From contig OZ007579.1 in NCBI GenBank assembly GCA_963931925.1, positions 40,032,533 to 40,096,532 on the forward strand: a stretch of 64,000 nt of DNA, in the 5' to 3' direction. Origin of the DNA: Onchidella celtica. Taxonomy: Eukaryota; Mollusca; Gastropoda; Systellommatophora; Onchidiidae. The position numbers and the translations under genes are program-made. Each line of letters starts with the position of its first letter. The stretch's first letter is position 1. Under the pieces are notes generated by a model. The model searched no databases and had not been told where the DNA came from. It worked only from the letters and a program-made list of their open reading frames with translations. Below, piece by piece: positions 22,207-33,710 of this stretch.

Positions 22207-23045
22207 TCCCCAATTTCCACTAGGCTCATTGACATGCTGTAGGTTTTTATGACACCATCACTTCCTGAAAATTTTCCGTGCGCACCACTGCACACTGTGT
22301 ACTGTCCTATCGCTGAGTTTTGGGGATGACCCTACGCATCTCGGCTTTTGTTCTCATTGGACCATGTTTCGGTCTGAAGTGGTGTCTTTTGTTGTTGCAT
22401 CTCTCTTATAAGCTATCTATGCAGCATTAATGCCTTTCTTAGTTCACAGGCGTCTTAAGTTTTACCCCCCCCCCCCCCTACACAAACCTGTTCATCGAAC
22501 AGGTACTCGGCTAGTTTACTATAAAAACATCCACCAAGAAGACCAACTCATGGGGGGCTAGGTGGGCCCAACAACATACTGCCAGAGAGATATATCTTAC
22601 ACTGAGTTAGTGTAAGATATCTCTGCATACTGTTGATGTCCCTGAGAAACAAAAGACCTTCGGGACAGCGACTAACTCACCGGGCGGGGTGGGTGGGAGG
22701 GGGGGGGCGGGGCGCTGCTCCCCTGCGACCGTCCAGCTCCTAAAGTCTCGTCCCTCTAATATCCATACAGTGTGACTGAAATGGAACACCTCTCCTTTGT
22801 ATTCTGGTTGAAAGGAATAAGGGGGTTGGATTGAAGGATAAAATTTGTGTAGGATTAGGGACAAGGATAGGGTCAGGGGTAGATTAAGGTTAGAGATTGC
22901 CTGGGTGGTACGGGACGCACGGAACTCTTTCAGGTTTATCATTATAAATGATGATTATTCTGCCCTTCACCGTCCTCTTGGTGTCATCTTTGTCTTAATC
23001 TTATCGCCTGACCCCGTGGCTCTTGACAAATACACGGAGACTTTG

Positions 23046-23084
23046 TGGATAGGATGAATGAATGAATGAATGAATGAATGAAGC
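23046..23084. repeat. (GAAT)n microsatellite
   Basis: About seven GAAT/ATGA tetranucleotides. It follows a GTGGCTCTTGACAAATACAC stretch and may be the short-repeat tail of a retroelement. Confidence 0.7.
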
Positions 23085-23662
23085 TCGACAGAGCCCATGG
23101 GGGCCATCCTTAAAGTAGTTTGACTTTGAGTTTGGATTTATGGCGGGTCCATATGATAATTGCCTCTGGGCCTTTCAATGTCTTTTTTTTTAATGTTTGG
23201 GGGGGGGGGGCGGTAGGGCGAAGGAAGGAGCCCCCCCATGGCGAGTTAGTCGTCCATGGGATTTTTTTTTTTTAATACTGAGCGCTGCTCGGCGATCAAC
23301 CGCCGAGTTCTTTAAAAGTTGCAATCTAGCAATGCTGGCTTGTGAGGCATTAGAAAATCTTTCCCAGAAAAGAAATGGCCATTCATCACTTTAGTGGCCA
23401 TACACGCATAACCTGCAAGGGGAGTGGTGGGATGTGGTAGGCGGGGGCGGGGGGCGGGGGGTCGTGGGTTTGACATCAAACTATGAAAAGCGTTGTTGAA
23501 AAGGGGTGGGAAGGTCAAAAAACCACCAAAAAAGAGGTCAGGTCCTTCATGGGTGGCCCCTTAACGAGAACACTTTTACTGACTCATCGTCTCTGTCACG
23601 TCTCGCGCAGTTTTTTTACACACGGCCAGTCCTCGGCCCGGATTATTATCGTTCAAACCCTG

Positions 23663-23696
23663 ATAAGAACACACACACACACACACGCGCGTGTGT
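23663..23696. repeat. (AC)n/(CG) microsatellite
   Basis: ACACAC run ending in CGCGCGTGTGT, a small palindrome-like junction. Confidence 0.85.
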
Positions 23697-23845
23697 AGTT
23701 TTTCGTGATTTCGCGTCATAGTATAGTATACTGATGAATGTGGATTTGTTAACTACCACTGTTATAATGATGGTAATGATCCGGTCAACTTAAAAATCAA
23801 CAGGTAAGACTATACTACTATTCTGAATTGCGCTAGGGCATTCCA

Positions 23846-24412
23846 TACTAATGGAAGTCTCACACCAAGCCAGGTCAGACACAGTCAAGTGCTGCCGGCA
23901 AAATGTACAACAGAGGCATAGTGACAGAATCTGACTGTGTCTGACCGGGCTCATTATGAATGGGTCTTTCGGATTTACTAAGAAAATACAGGAAACTGCG
24001 TCTGACCTAGCTTAGTATGATACCTTAGGGTAGCCACACAAAGGACACCGAATTCGGTCACCGAGCCACTAGGCGCTTTAGGTGAGAAGAATTGCACTGT
24101 ATAATTTCAACAACTGCACACAGAGCCCACCTAGATTCGGTCCGTTTATGTAGTGCAATTCTTCTCACCTAAAGCGCCTAGTGGCTCGGTGACCGAATTC
24201 GGTGGCCTTTGTGTGGCTACCCTTAGGCCGGAACAGAACACTCAGCTGCTGGCAGACAGAAAGTGCACACCATATTACTATATTTTCTTACTAAATCCGG
24301 GAAGATCTTACCATACCTGAGCCCGGCCAGACACAGCTTCTGCCAGTATTTGCCTGGGTGTACATTTTGCTGGCACCAACTGGCTGTGACATTCCGGGTT
24401 TAATTATGATAC
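23846..24412. mobile_element. Two tandem/nested MITE pieces of the GTATCATACTAAGCC family
   Basis: 23846-24024 and 24226-24412 each carry family blocks (GTCAGACACAGTCAAGTGCT; GACTGTGTCTGACCGGG; TTACTAAGAAAATACAGGAA or reverse). They are separated by the palindromic 195-bp element at 24028-24222, which inserted exactly in GATACCTTA. Degraded, non-coding. Confidence 0.6.
24028..24222. mobile_element. 195-bp palindromic MITE, copy 1 (Harbinger-like TSD)
   Basis: Starts GGGTAGCCACACAAAGGACA and ends as its inverse. The inverted arms cover about 75 bp each (through CGGTCACCGAGCCACTAGGC and TAGGTGAGAAGAATTGCA), around a unique core of about 45 bp. Flanking TTA at 24025-24027 and 24223-24225 fits a 3-bp TWA duplication, the PIF/Harbinger habit. 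Non-coding. Confidence 0.85.
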
Positions 24413-25039
24413 CCTCCTTAAGCAGGCATGTTTACGGTATGCACAAACATTAAGGGCAGGATTACTGAATCCGGTTATCTCCAGAAAAAAAAAATTAAAA
24501 AAAAAAAAAAAGTTTAATGGGGCAAGGGCGGCAAAAAAGATATTAAAATGATCAAACTGGAAAGAAGTTATTTTGCTAACCTATCCCAATCCCAAACTTA
24601 GTATCAAATCTGCTAATTCCGTTTAGTCCCGTCCGTAAATGTACTCCTCAACTCCGATAACCGTTACACGCCTTGCGCGCGGTTTTTGAGTATTTTACCT
24701 TAACTTGTTTCTCACAGCCTGATCAACAGTGTTAAATATAAATTTATACGTACAGATTCAGTAAAACCTTTTTTGGTGTAGAATGTATTTTGTAACTGCC
24801 CAGCCATAATAACTACGTCGGTCCAACGCTTTTGCATAAAATGTATGTAACGTTGGTAGGATTACCGTAGGGGCGTGTTCCCTACATCAAACCGACGTAG
24901 GGTGCGATGTACTAAGCAGAGGATCTACGTAAGAACGATGCCATTTCTATGTTTGGAAACAACGTCAATCCTACGCTCCTGTGAAACAGTTCGAATGTCC
25001 CATGACGTAAATCTAAATATAGTAACTGCGTCATTCAAT

Positions 25040-25345
25040 CCCGATCCCTATTGCAGAGCTTGCAGTGGCTACCGATAGAAAAACGAATGAGCTGGCTACC
25101 CTATGTCACAAAATTAATGTAAAACGCACCAACGTATTTAAGTGATCTTTTGACTCCTCATGTACCACCAAGGCATCTTAGATCATCTGCTGAGTCGAAA
25201 AAGTTTGAAATTCCACCATGAGTGAAAAACATTTTTCTTGTCAATGGCCTCAGATTTGGAATTCTGTGTCTCTGCCTTTGAGAGAGACTGAAACTTTTAT
25301 GACTTTTAAACATCAGCTGAAGAATCATCTTTTTACACCCTGAAT
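25040..25345 (+). pseudogene. LINE C-terminal remnant (CR1/L2-like)
   Basis: Combining frames from about 25060 reads WLPYVTKLM, then SDLLTPHVPPRHLRSSAES, then WPQIWNSVSLPLRETETF, then FKHQLKNHLF. This is the well-known reverse-transcriptase C-terminal signature of CR1/L2/Rex-type LINEs (YLSDLLTPY..SR.LRSS....FS..AP..WNSLP..LR...SL..FK..LKTHLF). Several frameshifts and stops make it dead. RT core absent. Confidence 0.7.
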
Positions 25346-25762
25346 GTCCATCTAGCTTTTGTTATTCCTGAATATGCTTTTATATTGTGTGAGTGATGAT
25401 ATCGAATTGAGATCTTTATTTTGGGAGGTGTCGCTGCCGTTGGCATTTGTGTCTCCTGTTTCTTGTTGGTGTTTTCGTGTTTTCTTGGTGTCTTCTTCGT
25501 GGCTTTCCTAGCAGTCAAAAGGGCTCCCTTATGGGTATCTTCTGCTTTCCTTGTTTGTTTGCGCCCGTAAAAAAAACAAACAAACAGGAGAGAGTAAAGA
25601 TTCCTATCATGGGTGAGGGGGGGGGTAGTGGGGGATCCTTATAACTTAGAAGGATTTATCCCCACAGCAAGGGCGGTAAATGTTTACAATTATAAGTTTT
25701 ATTTATTTATTCAATTGTTGTCGCCCCTGCCATTGGCAGGGGAGACAGACTATAGTGGGTTT

Positions 25763-26075
25763 TGTTGGGGGAGGGTGAGGGGGGGGGTGTGTGTGTGTGG
25801 ACATGGCTGTTTGCCACACACGAAAAAAAAATGGGGGGGTGGGGGAGGAGGGGATGGCCATGGCTTGTGTGTGCCGATGGCACCAGCATTATATTTATTT
25901 ATTTACTTATTTACTTGTTTGGAGCAGGGTGGGTTGTGAAGTGGCCATGGTGGTCTGCCGATGGCTCTAGATGGGGGAGTGGGAAGGGGGTAGATAGCAG
26001 TAGTAGGTTTCGGGAGAAAGAAGTGTGGGGGTTGGAAAATCTGCTGGTACAGGGCTGGGGAGGTTCTATTCCATA
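25763..26075. repeat. G-rich stretch
   Basis: Multiple G runs with GTGTGT, poly-A and ATTTATTTA pieces; compositional only. Confidence 0.5.
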
Positions 26076-26338
26076 ATGGGCCGACTAGCGGCCCTGTGTT
26101 GGTTAGTTAAGAAAATAGCGGGGTGAGATTAGATCTGTCGGGGTGGAGAGGGGCCGATGATGTGATGTAAATGTTGTAAAGCCATTAGAGCCTGGTGGTT
26201 AGCAGGCTGAAGCGCTATTATAAGTGCTATTTATTGTTATTATTATTATATGAAGTACCACGGTCTCCTAACAAGAACTCTCTTTTGTTTCATAACACCC
26301 CAGAATGTTACCGTACACTGTCATGTATCTTCCCTTAG

Positions 26339-26551
26339 GGCCAGGATCCCCGCCAGCTGCTCGGCCCCCAACCTGTGCAAACAGCTGGAACCCTCCACCA
26401 GTCTATGGGACACCATGGACACAGCACGCGCCATCCCGCGGAAGGATTCCGTCACTCGCATCCGGAAGAGATCTTCAGTTCCCAGCAGCCTCAGCCGCCA
26501 AAGGAAAAGTTCCGTGACGACTCATCAGCGTCACTACGAACGCAGACACAG
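26339..26551 (+). CDS. Candidate cassette exon of the host gene
   Basis: Acceptor: pyrimidine-rich TATCTTCCCTTAG ending at 26338. The exon is 213 nt (71 codons). With the two-base carry-over from the 20468 donor, the frame reads GARIPASCSAPNLCK...SLWDTMDTARAIPRK...TRIRKRSSVPSSLSRQRK...HYERRHR with no stop. It leaves phase 2, which joins in frame to 52523. The predicted donor is CACAG|GCGAGC, a GC rather than GT donor and the weak point of this model. The peptide is basic and Ser/Arg-rich, like the rest of the protein. A palindromic MITE begins 45 bases downstream. If not an exon, it is a fortuitous 71-codon open segment. Confidence 0.5.
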
Positions 26552-26595
26552 GCGAGCAAATTTTGATTTGCACTCTCATGGCTCAAACAGACTAA

Positions 26596-26790
26596 GGGTA
26601 GCCACACAAAAGCCACCGAATTCGGTCACCGAGCCACTAGGCGCTTTAGGTGAGAAGAATTGCAATACATAAACGGACCGAATCTAGGTGGGCTCTGTGT
26701 GCAGTTGTTGAAATTATATAGTGCAATTCTTCTCACCTAAAGCGCCTAGTGGCTCGGTGACCGAATTCGGTGGCCTTTGTGTGGCTACCC
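26596..26790. mobile_element. 195-bp palindromic MITE, copy 2
   Basis: Same length and arms as the copy at 24028-24222, but the central unique part is in the opposite orientation. Flanked by TAA (left) and TTA (right), consistent with a decayed TWA duplication. Confidence 0.85.
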
Positions 26791-26803
26791 TTAGGCTGGT
26801 GTA

Positions 26804-26905
26804 TGCGCCAGACCGGTGGCCCGCCAGCCATGAACTTTGATTAACACTAGCACAATAGGCACTGCCCGCTGCGTCCCGCCGGGTCGTGGTGCGGGCTTTC
26901 GGTAT
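26804..26905. repeat. Dispersed repeat (second copy of the 5885 family)
   Basis: Shares CTGGTGTATGCGCCAGACCG, GCACAATAGGCACTGCCC and a CGTCCC/CGGG segment with 5885-6060. Confidence 0.5.
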
Positions 26906-27229
26906 TTTACTAACCTTTATCAGGAAAAAAGTGTAACAAGGTAGAAATGAACAAAATCTAAAATAAACAAAATCAGTGAAGACATCGTAGAATGTTTAAC
27001 AAATGCCGGCACTTAAAATATGAGAGTCGTAAACTTGGACTCTTAAACCACAGCACGTCCGCCAAGGTATGCTGGCCCGAAGTGAGGCTTTTCGGTGGTT
27101 TTTGTATTATATTTTGTCAATTTAGTAAGACTTAAACAAGCTAAGTCTGTTGATTCAAAGGAAATTCAAGTCATGAGTACTTAACTAGCCTAAAAGGGGG
27201 TCTGGGTGGGGTGGGGTGGGGTGAGGGGA

Positions 27230-27345
27230 GGGTATCAAACTAACCTCGTGACAGCCAGTTGCTGCCAACAAGATAATTCTACACCTGAGAGATAATGGCA
27301 GAAGCTGACTGTGTCTGACCGGGTTCAGTATGATAGTGTCTTCCT
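27230..27345. mobile_element. MITE piece of the GTATCATACTAAGCC family
   Basis: GGTATCAAACTAACCTCGTG at the left, GTGTCTGACCGGGTTCAGTA at the right, with AGCCAGTTGCTGCCAACAAG inside. Short, degraded copy. Confidence 0.55.
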
Positions 27346-27379
27346 TGGATTTACTAAGAAAATAATTATAGACTACCAG

Positions 27380-27500
27380 CTGAGGTCCCCGGCCCTGCCC
27401 AGGATAAATCGGTTTGAATATTGGTTTCAGTTCTGGGTGGTTATTATGGACCTGCTTCATCTGGCCTGTTCCTATTTGTTTATTTTACTTTTGTTTGTTT
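27380..27500 (+). repeat. Dispersed repeat (TGCCCAGGATAAATC family)
   Basis: Plus-strand copy of the family also at 21370 (minus) and 32405 (plus). Followed at 27595 by AACACATCGCAGGAAGTGAC, also found at 32645, so the element may extend to about 27630. Confidence 0.6.
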
Positions 27501-27668
27501 GTTTTAAATAAGTCTTCCTGCTCTGCCTTTGTGAGTTGACACCCTGCGCATCCCGTACAACAGCATGATTTGCGCACGGGTTAGTGTGTTTGATAGTGAA
27601 CACATCGCAGGAAGTGACAACGAAACCTTAAAATGGCGAACCATGACTCGAAATAGATCTAAATGCTG

Positions 27669-27842
27669 GCGAAACAATAAATTTCCAATAAAAAAAACTA
27701 CACCGATTTGAGACTTCTATTAAAAACTGTGCACCCTTACATCCATTCTGATGCACCATATAAAATTTGAAGTCTGAGTGTTGAGTGGTTCAGAAGCCTT
27801 TTGCAACGAAAAATCTCAAGTCCACAAATATATATAGTATAG
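27669..27842 (-). repeat. Right arm of a long-distance inverted repeat
   Basis: Reverse complement of 22040-22206 with high identity, ending in ATATATATAGTATAG. Confidence 0.8.
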
Positions 27843-28773
27843 ATTATGGTGTGCACTTCTTGTCTGCCAGCAGCTGATAGTGCCTTTCCGGGCTTAGTAG
27901 GGTATGTACTTGACTTTGTTTATTCTAGGCTGTATTCATTCACCTCCCCCCCCCCCCCCAAACCCCACCTCCGAGCGAGACGACTCGTGAAATTGACTCT
28001 TATCTTCCTTGCAGTACAGATGAGCTACTTCCCCCGACTTTTACACTTTGGTGCCTATGTCGTGGGAAATGCACGACTGAGAACAATTCCCTCTACCGAG
28101 CAGGGACGAAAATAAACACACACTTACATACATACACACACACACACAGGCGCACATACACACGCAGGCACGCACACATACAGAGAAGATTTAGGACTAT
28201 GAGCGTGACAAAAGGCATCAAAAAATCAATATTTAAATGGAATTGCCCTGGGTAGAGATACGATTCTAAGATTTCTATGCGTATTTATTGACTGTAGTTA
28301 GGGTTCGTAGCGGCGCGCAGCACACACACACCTGTAACTGTCGGTTACACCTGTAGTAAATCAACACATAATTTGGTGCGTAACATTGGTGTACGCTGCC
28401 GGCGCCACAGAAGTGTTCAGAATAAGCTAAACAATTGTGGTGGTCCTGAAAAACTTGTGAAAACTGAGTTACGATAGTTTACCATATTGCTCTCCATTTC
28501 ATCGAGTGAAGTTGAGGTTGTTGAAAGATTGAAGGTCCAGAACTCGCTTATATAGTTACTTCAATTTCCAATAAAATTGTACCAGTCAGTAGGCACAATT
28601 CAACTCAGAAATCCGCATCACTAATTCATCATTATATCGAGCATTCTTCCCAGGCAATGAGTCATGGAGCCCGCCCCTGAGAGCGCAAACTGTGTGCAGG
28701 ATTTTGTTGAGTGGCGCGAAGAAGGGAGTGTCTCATCTTATTGTGTCCAGTATCTTTGTTCATACTGAATAGA

Positions 28774-28989
28774 TCAGCAAACCGGCTTGACTGCTGGCTG
28801 CCGATGTTCAAGTGCTTGGTTCAACTTGTCGTTGTGAGTGGCACGAATGAATAAGAAATGACGTGTCCACGTCGTGTTTGCTGCAAATTGTTCAAAATGC
28901 TTCCGAGATTTTATATTGTCAAATGTGAAGTAACCACATCGATATGCTCCGCCCTTGTTTTTCTCAAAATAGTTGTCTCCGTTAGTCAT
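28774..28989 (-). other. Unassigned 71-codon open frame
   Basis: Minus-strand frame starting MTNGDNYFEKNKGGAYRCGY, with a charged, balanced amino-acid composition unlike the neighbouring repeat-driven frames. No motif recognised, no splice sites or regulatory signals seen. It could be a remnant of a mobile-element protein or chance. Confidence 0.2.
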
Positions 28990-29681
28990 TTCTGCGTGAG
29001 GTTCTAGTTATACGCTTAGTTCATCGTGGGCGAGAATCGGCCACACAATAAGACATCCCCCCCAATTTAATGTCGTTGAAACCAACTTCGGGCCTTGATA
29101 GTCACTTTTGTCACTTTGGTAGTCTTCACGACACCAACGACCATGAGATAGCATACATGAGATACAGCACACTGTCTAATGGCTTGTGGGTTGCTCCGTC
29201 CCGTGACCTGTATGGGCAGTGGACATAGCATAGGACACTAATATTAACCATCAATTAGTCTTGGGCACGCGTGGATTTAATATCCATCTTTCCCTCCTCA
29301 CCCTCCTGCTACCATTCCCTGTCTACCCAGTTTCAGACGAGCCATCAAGATGGTTATGAAAAACTAATCCATTTGCCATAACCAAAAGATAACCCTGATA
29401 CAGAAAAGTATGGCCATTTGAATACTAAATTACGATATGGATTGTCAGATAACAGCAAAGTACTCAGACATCAACCTCGTGGCGCCATCGAAAAGGAGCG
29501 GGAATAAATGAAAAGAGCTACAGCACACTACCCCTTTACGGGATATAGAAACATGCCAAACTATTGGAAAGTTAACGAAGAATGTGCCTGGATGTAAATT
29601 ACACGACTGTGTCGTTTGAGCTGAGTTTTTTTGGAGTGAGTCGCCCAGAGCGGCTTACGGGGTCAAAGATGTAGTTTTTTC

Positions 29682-29863
29682 CAGTGGCGGATCTACCATG
29701 AAACTAATGAAGCTTAAGCTTCCGGATCTCTAATCCCGGAGGGGCCCTGAAGAAACTTTTTTTAAATGAGTGAATGTTGGAATTTGCCCTATTGTTGCTG
29801 GTTACGAAGGGGGCCCATGACAGTTCAAGCTTCAGAGTCCCCAAAAATGTAAGTCCGCCACTG
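29682..29863 (+). mobile_element. 182-bp hAT-type MITE with 8-bp target duplication
   Basis: Ends CAGTGGCGGATCTACC and (inverted) CAGTGGCGGACTTAC. Flanked by GTTTTTTC (29674-29681) and GTTTTGTC (29864-29871), matching at seven of eight bases, the size expected for hAT. Homologous copies: 2677-2857 and a fragment at 40200-40275. Non-coding. Confidence 0.85.
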
Positions 29864-31044
29864 GTTTTGTCCCTGTAGCACTAAACTGTGACATTGTGGG
29901 ATACTACTGTGATCGGTCCATGCGGCTGACTTGAACCGCTACGCTATTGGTATTTACATTTTCCCAATGTTATGAAAGAGAGCAGAGAGTACCCAGTGTA
30001 TGAAATGCAGCAAATGACAAGGGTTGGGCACTGCGCCACTGCTGGAGTGGATTAGGGTAGGGCTCCAGAGAGTTTATAGACGCAAGCAGCAAAGCTAAAT
30101 CAACTCTTGTTACTCTCTATTGAATGTCAAGATCTTTTCAAGCAAATCAAATCTCATTCTCCTCTGAACCAAAGACTTAAATAGCTGCTTTGGACTCAAC
30201 ACAAAACAATGTGTACACACACGTCTGTAGTATTTAGCCAAGCAATATTTTGCCTTCGAGCAATGGAAAATTATATGAGAAAAAAATGTTCTTGCACTTA
30301 ACACACATGAATTTTTGTGACGGGTTTTTTATGTGCATCATTCTGGAGTTTTAAATTAACATAGCATTTTCGAGGAGTAATTCTGGAGTAATTTTACATG
30401 AAGTTTGAAGTGTTTAACGTATTCTTTGATCAGTGAAATTGATATAAACGATGTTCCGTATACTTTCTGAGCTGGATTGAAGTGCTCCGTGATTTCTCTC
30501 AATACGTGACAACGCCTTCGATGTTGACATGGGGTCCGCTTGAGTAAGATGACAAATATGTTTCTATTTGAAAAAAAAATTCAAGACTTGAAGTCTTTGC
30601 ACTGTCATTTTTTTTTCGGAAATTCGGCTCGGTGGACCTTTCAAGAGTGTTAAGTATGTGCTGTAGTCAAACATACGCATTTTTTCTGTTCAAAACTCAA
30701 GTATTAGATCAAAATTGTCCAATTATAAACTTGAGAGAGACTATGATTTCAAGAGTAAGTAAACCAATTGTCCGTTGTGCGATACTGTTGTACAAAGCGA
30801 CACCACACAAAAATGGCTCATTGGAATGTAAGCGTTTCAGTGTTTTTTTCCCAGTGGCGCATTCTTGAGCTCAGAGCACGATATCTTCTGTTCATTCAGC
30901 GATGACACATCGGGTAATTGCGTTCTCGGGTAGCTGTTGTTAGGAGAGCGTAGAATTTTACATACAAAGCAATACCCGAGCATTGAACACAACTCAATAT
31001 TTTCTCTATTTGGTTTTGTAATTAGGCTACGCTCCCCTAACAAG

Positions 31045-31325
31045 AACTTTCTTTGGGTTGAGCACCTCAAGCCCCTCGGGTTGAGCACTTCAAGCCCCTG
31101 TGGTTGAGCATTTCAAGCCCCTCGGGTTGAGCACTTCAAGCTCCTCGGGCTGAGCACTGCAAACCCCTCGGGTTGAGCACTTCAAGCTCCTCGGGTCTTC
31201 AAGCCCCTCGGGTTGAGCACTGCAAGCCCCTCGGGTTGAGCATTTCAAGTTCCTCGGGTCTTCAAGCCCCTCGGGTTGAGCACTTCAAGCCCCTCGGGTT
31301 GAGCACCTCGAGCCCTTCGGGCTGA
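31045..31325. repeat. 23-bp minisatellite
   Basis: About 12 units of GGGTTGAGCACTTCAAGCCC plus CTC, with two truncated units (TCGGGTCTTCAAG) near 31190 and 31255. Confidence 0.9.
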
Positions 31326-31439
31326 GATTCCAGTCAGGTCTAACGATGGTAGCGCAGTGAGCACTGTTTTGGCGTCGGTTTTGGCTCAGACCTGAACTTG
31401 CTTGGAATCAGCTCGCAGGGACAGATCATTCTCACCAGT

Positions 31440-31560
31440 CCGCGACGTCTCGTTTAATTCCTCAGTCCACATCCCACATCCAAAAACCGAGACGAAACAA
31501 ATTTGACTCAGTGCCTCCACCAGCCAAACTGGGCCAAAGTTTGACGAGATTGAAAAGTTG
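31440..31560. repeat. Dispersed repeat (AAAACCGAGACGAAACAAA family)
   Basis: Shares CGAGACGAAACAAATTTGAC and CACCAGCCAAACTGG with 6715-6900, and AAAAACCGA with 45680. Confidence 0.5.
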
Positions 31561-31717
31561 TTTTGATTGGTTTGTTTCCATGCTTTGTTTTGTTTTCATC
31601 GCATCCCTTTTGTTCCCTGTGCCCCGCACCAGATCGAACATTATTTCCCCTTATCTCTTGAACATTCGTAATAGAGTGTACGTTACTCGTTGGTGAACGG
31701 TTTCTCTGTGTAAAGGG

Positions 31718-31925
31718 GTATCATACTAAACCCTGAAAGACACAGTCAGTTGCTGGCAGACAATAAGTGCACACCATAATTTCCTATAATATTTTGTTAG
31801 TAAATCCAGGAAGACCTTATCATACCAAGCCCCGTCAGACACAGTCAGCTTCTGCCACTCTTTCTTGGCTGAACATCTTGCTGGCAGCAACTGGCTGTGA
31901 CGGTCAAGGCTTAGTATGATAACCC
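31718..31925. mobile_element. MITE, most complete copy of the GTATCATACTAAGCC family
   Basis: Ends GGGGTATCATACTAAACC and (inverted) GGGGTTATCATACTAAGCC. Internal blocks GACACAGTCAGTTGCTGGCA and CTTGCTGGCAGCAACTGGCT are sub-terminal inverted repeats. About 208 bp. Confidence 0.7.
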
Positions 31926-32224
31926 CTATCTCCAGCCCCATTAAGGAGAACAGTGGTGAGTGTAACGAAGATTTCCTGGAGTAAGCAAGGAGCATTGTGC
32001 ACCATGATAAATTGTTTGCCGGAGTTATAACATAACACATAACTGGTTACATGAAGTGATTGGTGACCGCTCTCTCTGCTCACTGACCGTGAACATGTGA
32101 ATCGGTAAAGTGATTTAACTAATGACATAGCGAGTGCACACACGGCGTACTGACCGGGTTTTATTGTCCTAACTTTGGATTCAGAATGTTTTTATTATTG
32201 CCACCTTAGTAGTTCTTGCTTGTG

Positions 32225-32530
32225 CCGACTCCACTTTTTGCACATTGGAGAAATACGACCTTAAACGTTTTAGTATTATGATAAGGAGTTGGAATAAATC
32301 GGCACTGTGAAACAGCTCGATAAGTGCCACAACACGTTTTAAACAAGCATCAACGTGTGCATTTTGTTATCCCTCTTGTACATACGTAAAGATGTCCAGT
32401 TTTTCAGAAACTATCTGAGTTGCCCGGCCCTGCCCGGGATAAAGCGATTTATTAGTTTCAGTTCTGGGTGATTATTATGGATCTGCTTCATTTTGCCTGT
32501 TCCTTTAGCTTTATTTTATTTTTGTTTGTT
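32225..32530. repeat. Two adjoining dispersed repeats
   Basis: 32225-32395 is the minus-strand copy of the family at 16140, 47855 and 50775. 32405-32530 is a plus copy of the 27380 family. Both unassigned. Confidence 0.55.
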
Positions 32531-33149
32531 TGTTTGTTTGTTTTTAGATACGTTTTACTGCTCTCCCTTTGCGCGTTGACATCCTGCGCATCCCGTCAGC
32601 ATCCATCAAATGGCAATGATTTGCGCACTGGTTAGTTTGTTTGTTAGTGAACACATCGCAGGAAGTGACAACGTCATGTGTAGGCGGAAGTGGGCTATTA
32701 TTAGAAACATACATCAGTATCTTATTGATCGTAAATTTCGGATCAAACGCTCTCGTGAATTTGGTCTTTAATTATAACCGCATTTACCAATTAACTCAGA
32801 AATAACAAACGGTTTTGTTTTGTGTATTGCGATAGGAACAATGTTCGCTATCCCATAATTCTTCGTGCCAAATTTCGGGTCGGTGCGTTGTGTAGTTTCC
32901 GAGCCCATAGGATTATCAGGGGTTTTGTTGTAGCTTTATTATATAGATATATAGAAGAGATGGAGCTAGAACAAACAAGAACTTCATTTATCCCCTCTAG
33001 TCTTGTTTCGTTCCTTCATTCCTGTTTGTTTCCATTTGGCTTTTTCCTCATTCATATCTTGGTATTTCTCTCATTCTTGGGCCATCAATAGGGCTTTTTC
33101 AACACACTCAATAGGACACTTTGGCCTTCATATCTTAGTTCTTTGAAGG

Positions 33150-33220
33150 CAATTTTTTTTTTTTTTTGGTTTGGGGGAGGGGGAGCGGAATCGGGGGGTG
33201 GGGCGGGGGGGGGGGTGATA
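33150..33220. repeat. T-run and G-run
   Basis: T homopolymer followed by G-rich runs; compositional. Confidence 0.6.
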
Positions 33221-33544
33221 TTGGGGAGACACGTCATTTTCTTTCAGCTGAGATCTCTGTTTTGATAGTTTAAAAGCCCTAGTGTACTGTGCGTATCGCT
33301 ATTTACGTACTCTATGAAAACCCCCCACAGACTTCCCACACCATAAATAAATATGATATCTTCTCTAGCATTAAGTTATTCAGTTCAGCGTGACACTTCG
33401 TTTTTGACTTGCTTACAAGCGTGACACACTTCAGAATTTCTAATGACACTTTTTATCGCTGGACTGGAAGCTGATCCTTGATACCTTAACCCTCCATCCA
33501 CCGGCCTCTCGCACTTACCACAACTGTTCTGCCATTTTACGGAA

Positions 33545-33625
33545 AAAGCCGGTATATGCCAATCTAGGTCAAAATAGCTTTCTAACGTCATTTTATAGGA
33601 TGAAAAATGCGGTCCATCTGAATTA
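33545..33625 (-). repeat. Dispersed repeat (CCAATCTAGGTCAAA family)
   Basis: The block TGCCAATCTAGGTCAAA with a TTTTATAGRATGAAA border recurs at 41380-41440, 41565-41610, 50610-50660 and 54785-54850. Likely a small interspersed element, unassigned. Confidence 0.5.
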
Positions 33626-33710
33626 TAGTTTCTCTCCCCCCCCCTCCCCCCTCCCCCCATTCTCTCTCCTAACTATCTTTCTCACGCACGCTGTCTCACT
33701 GTCTATCATT

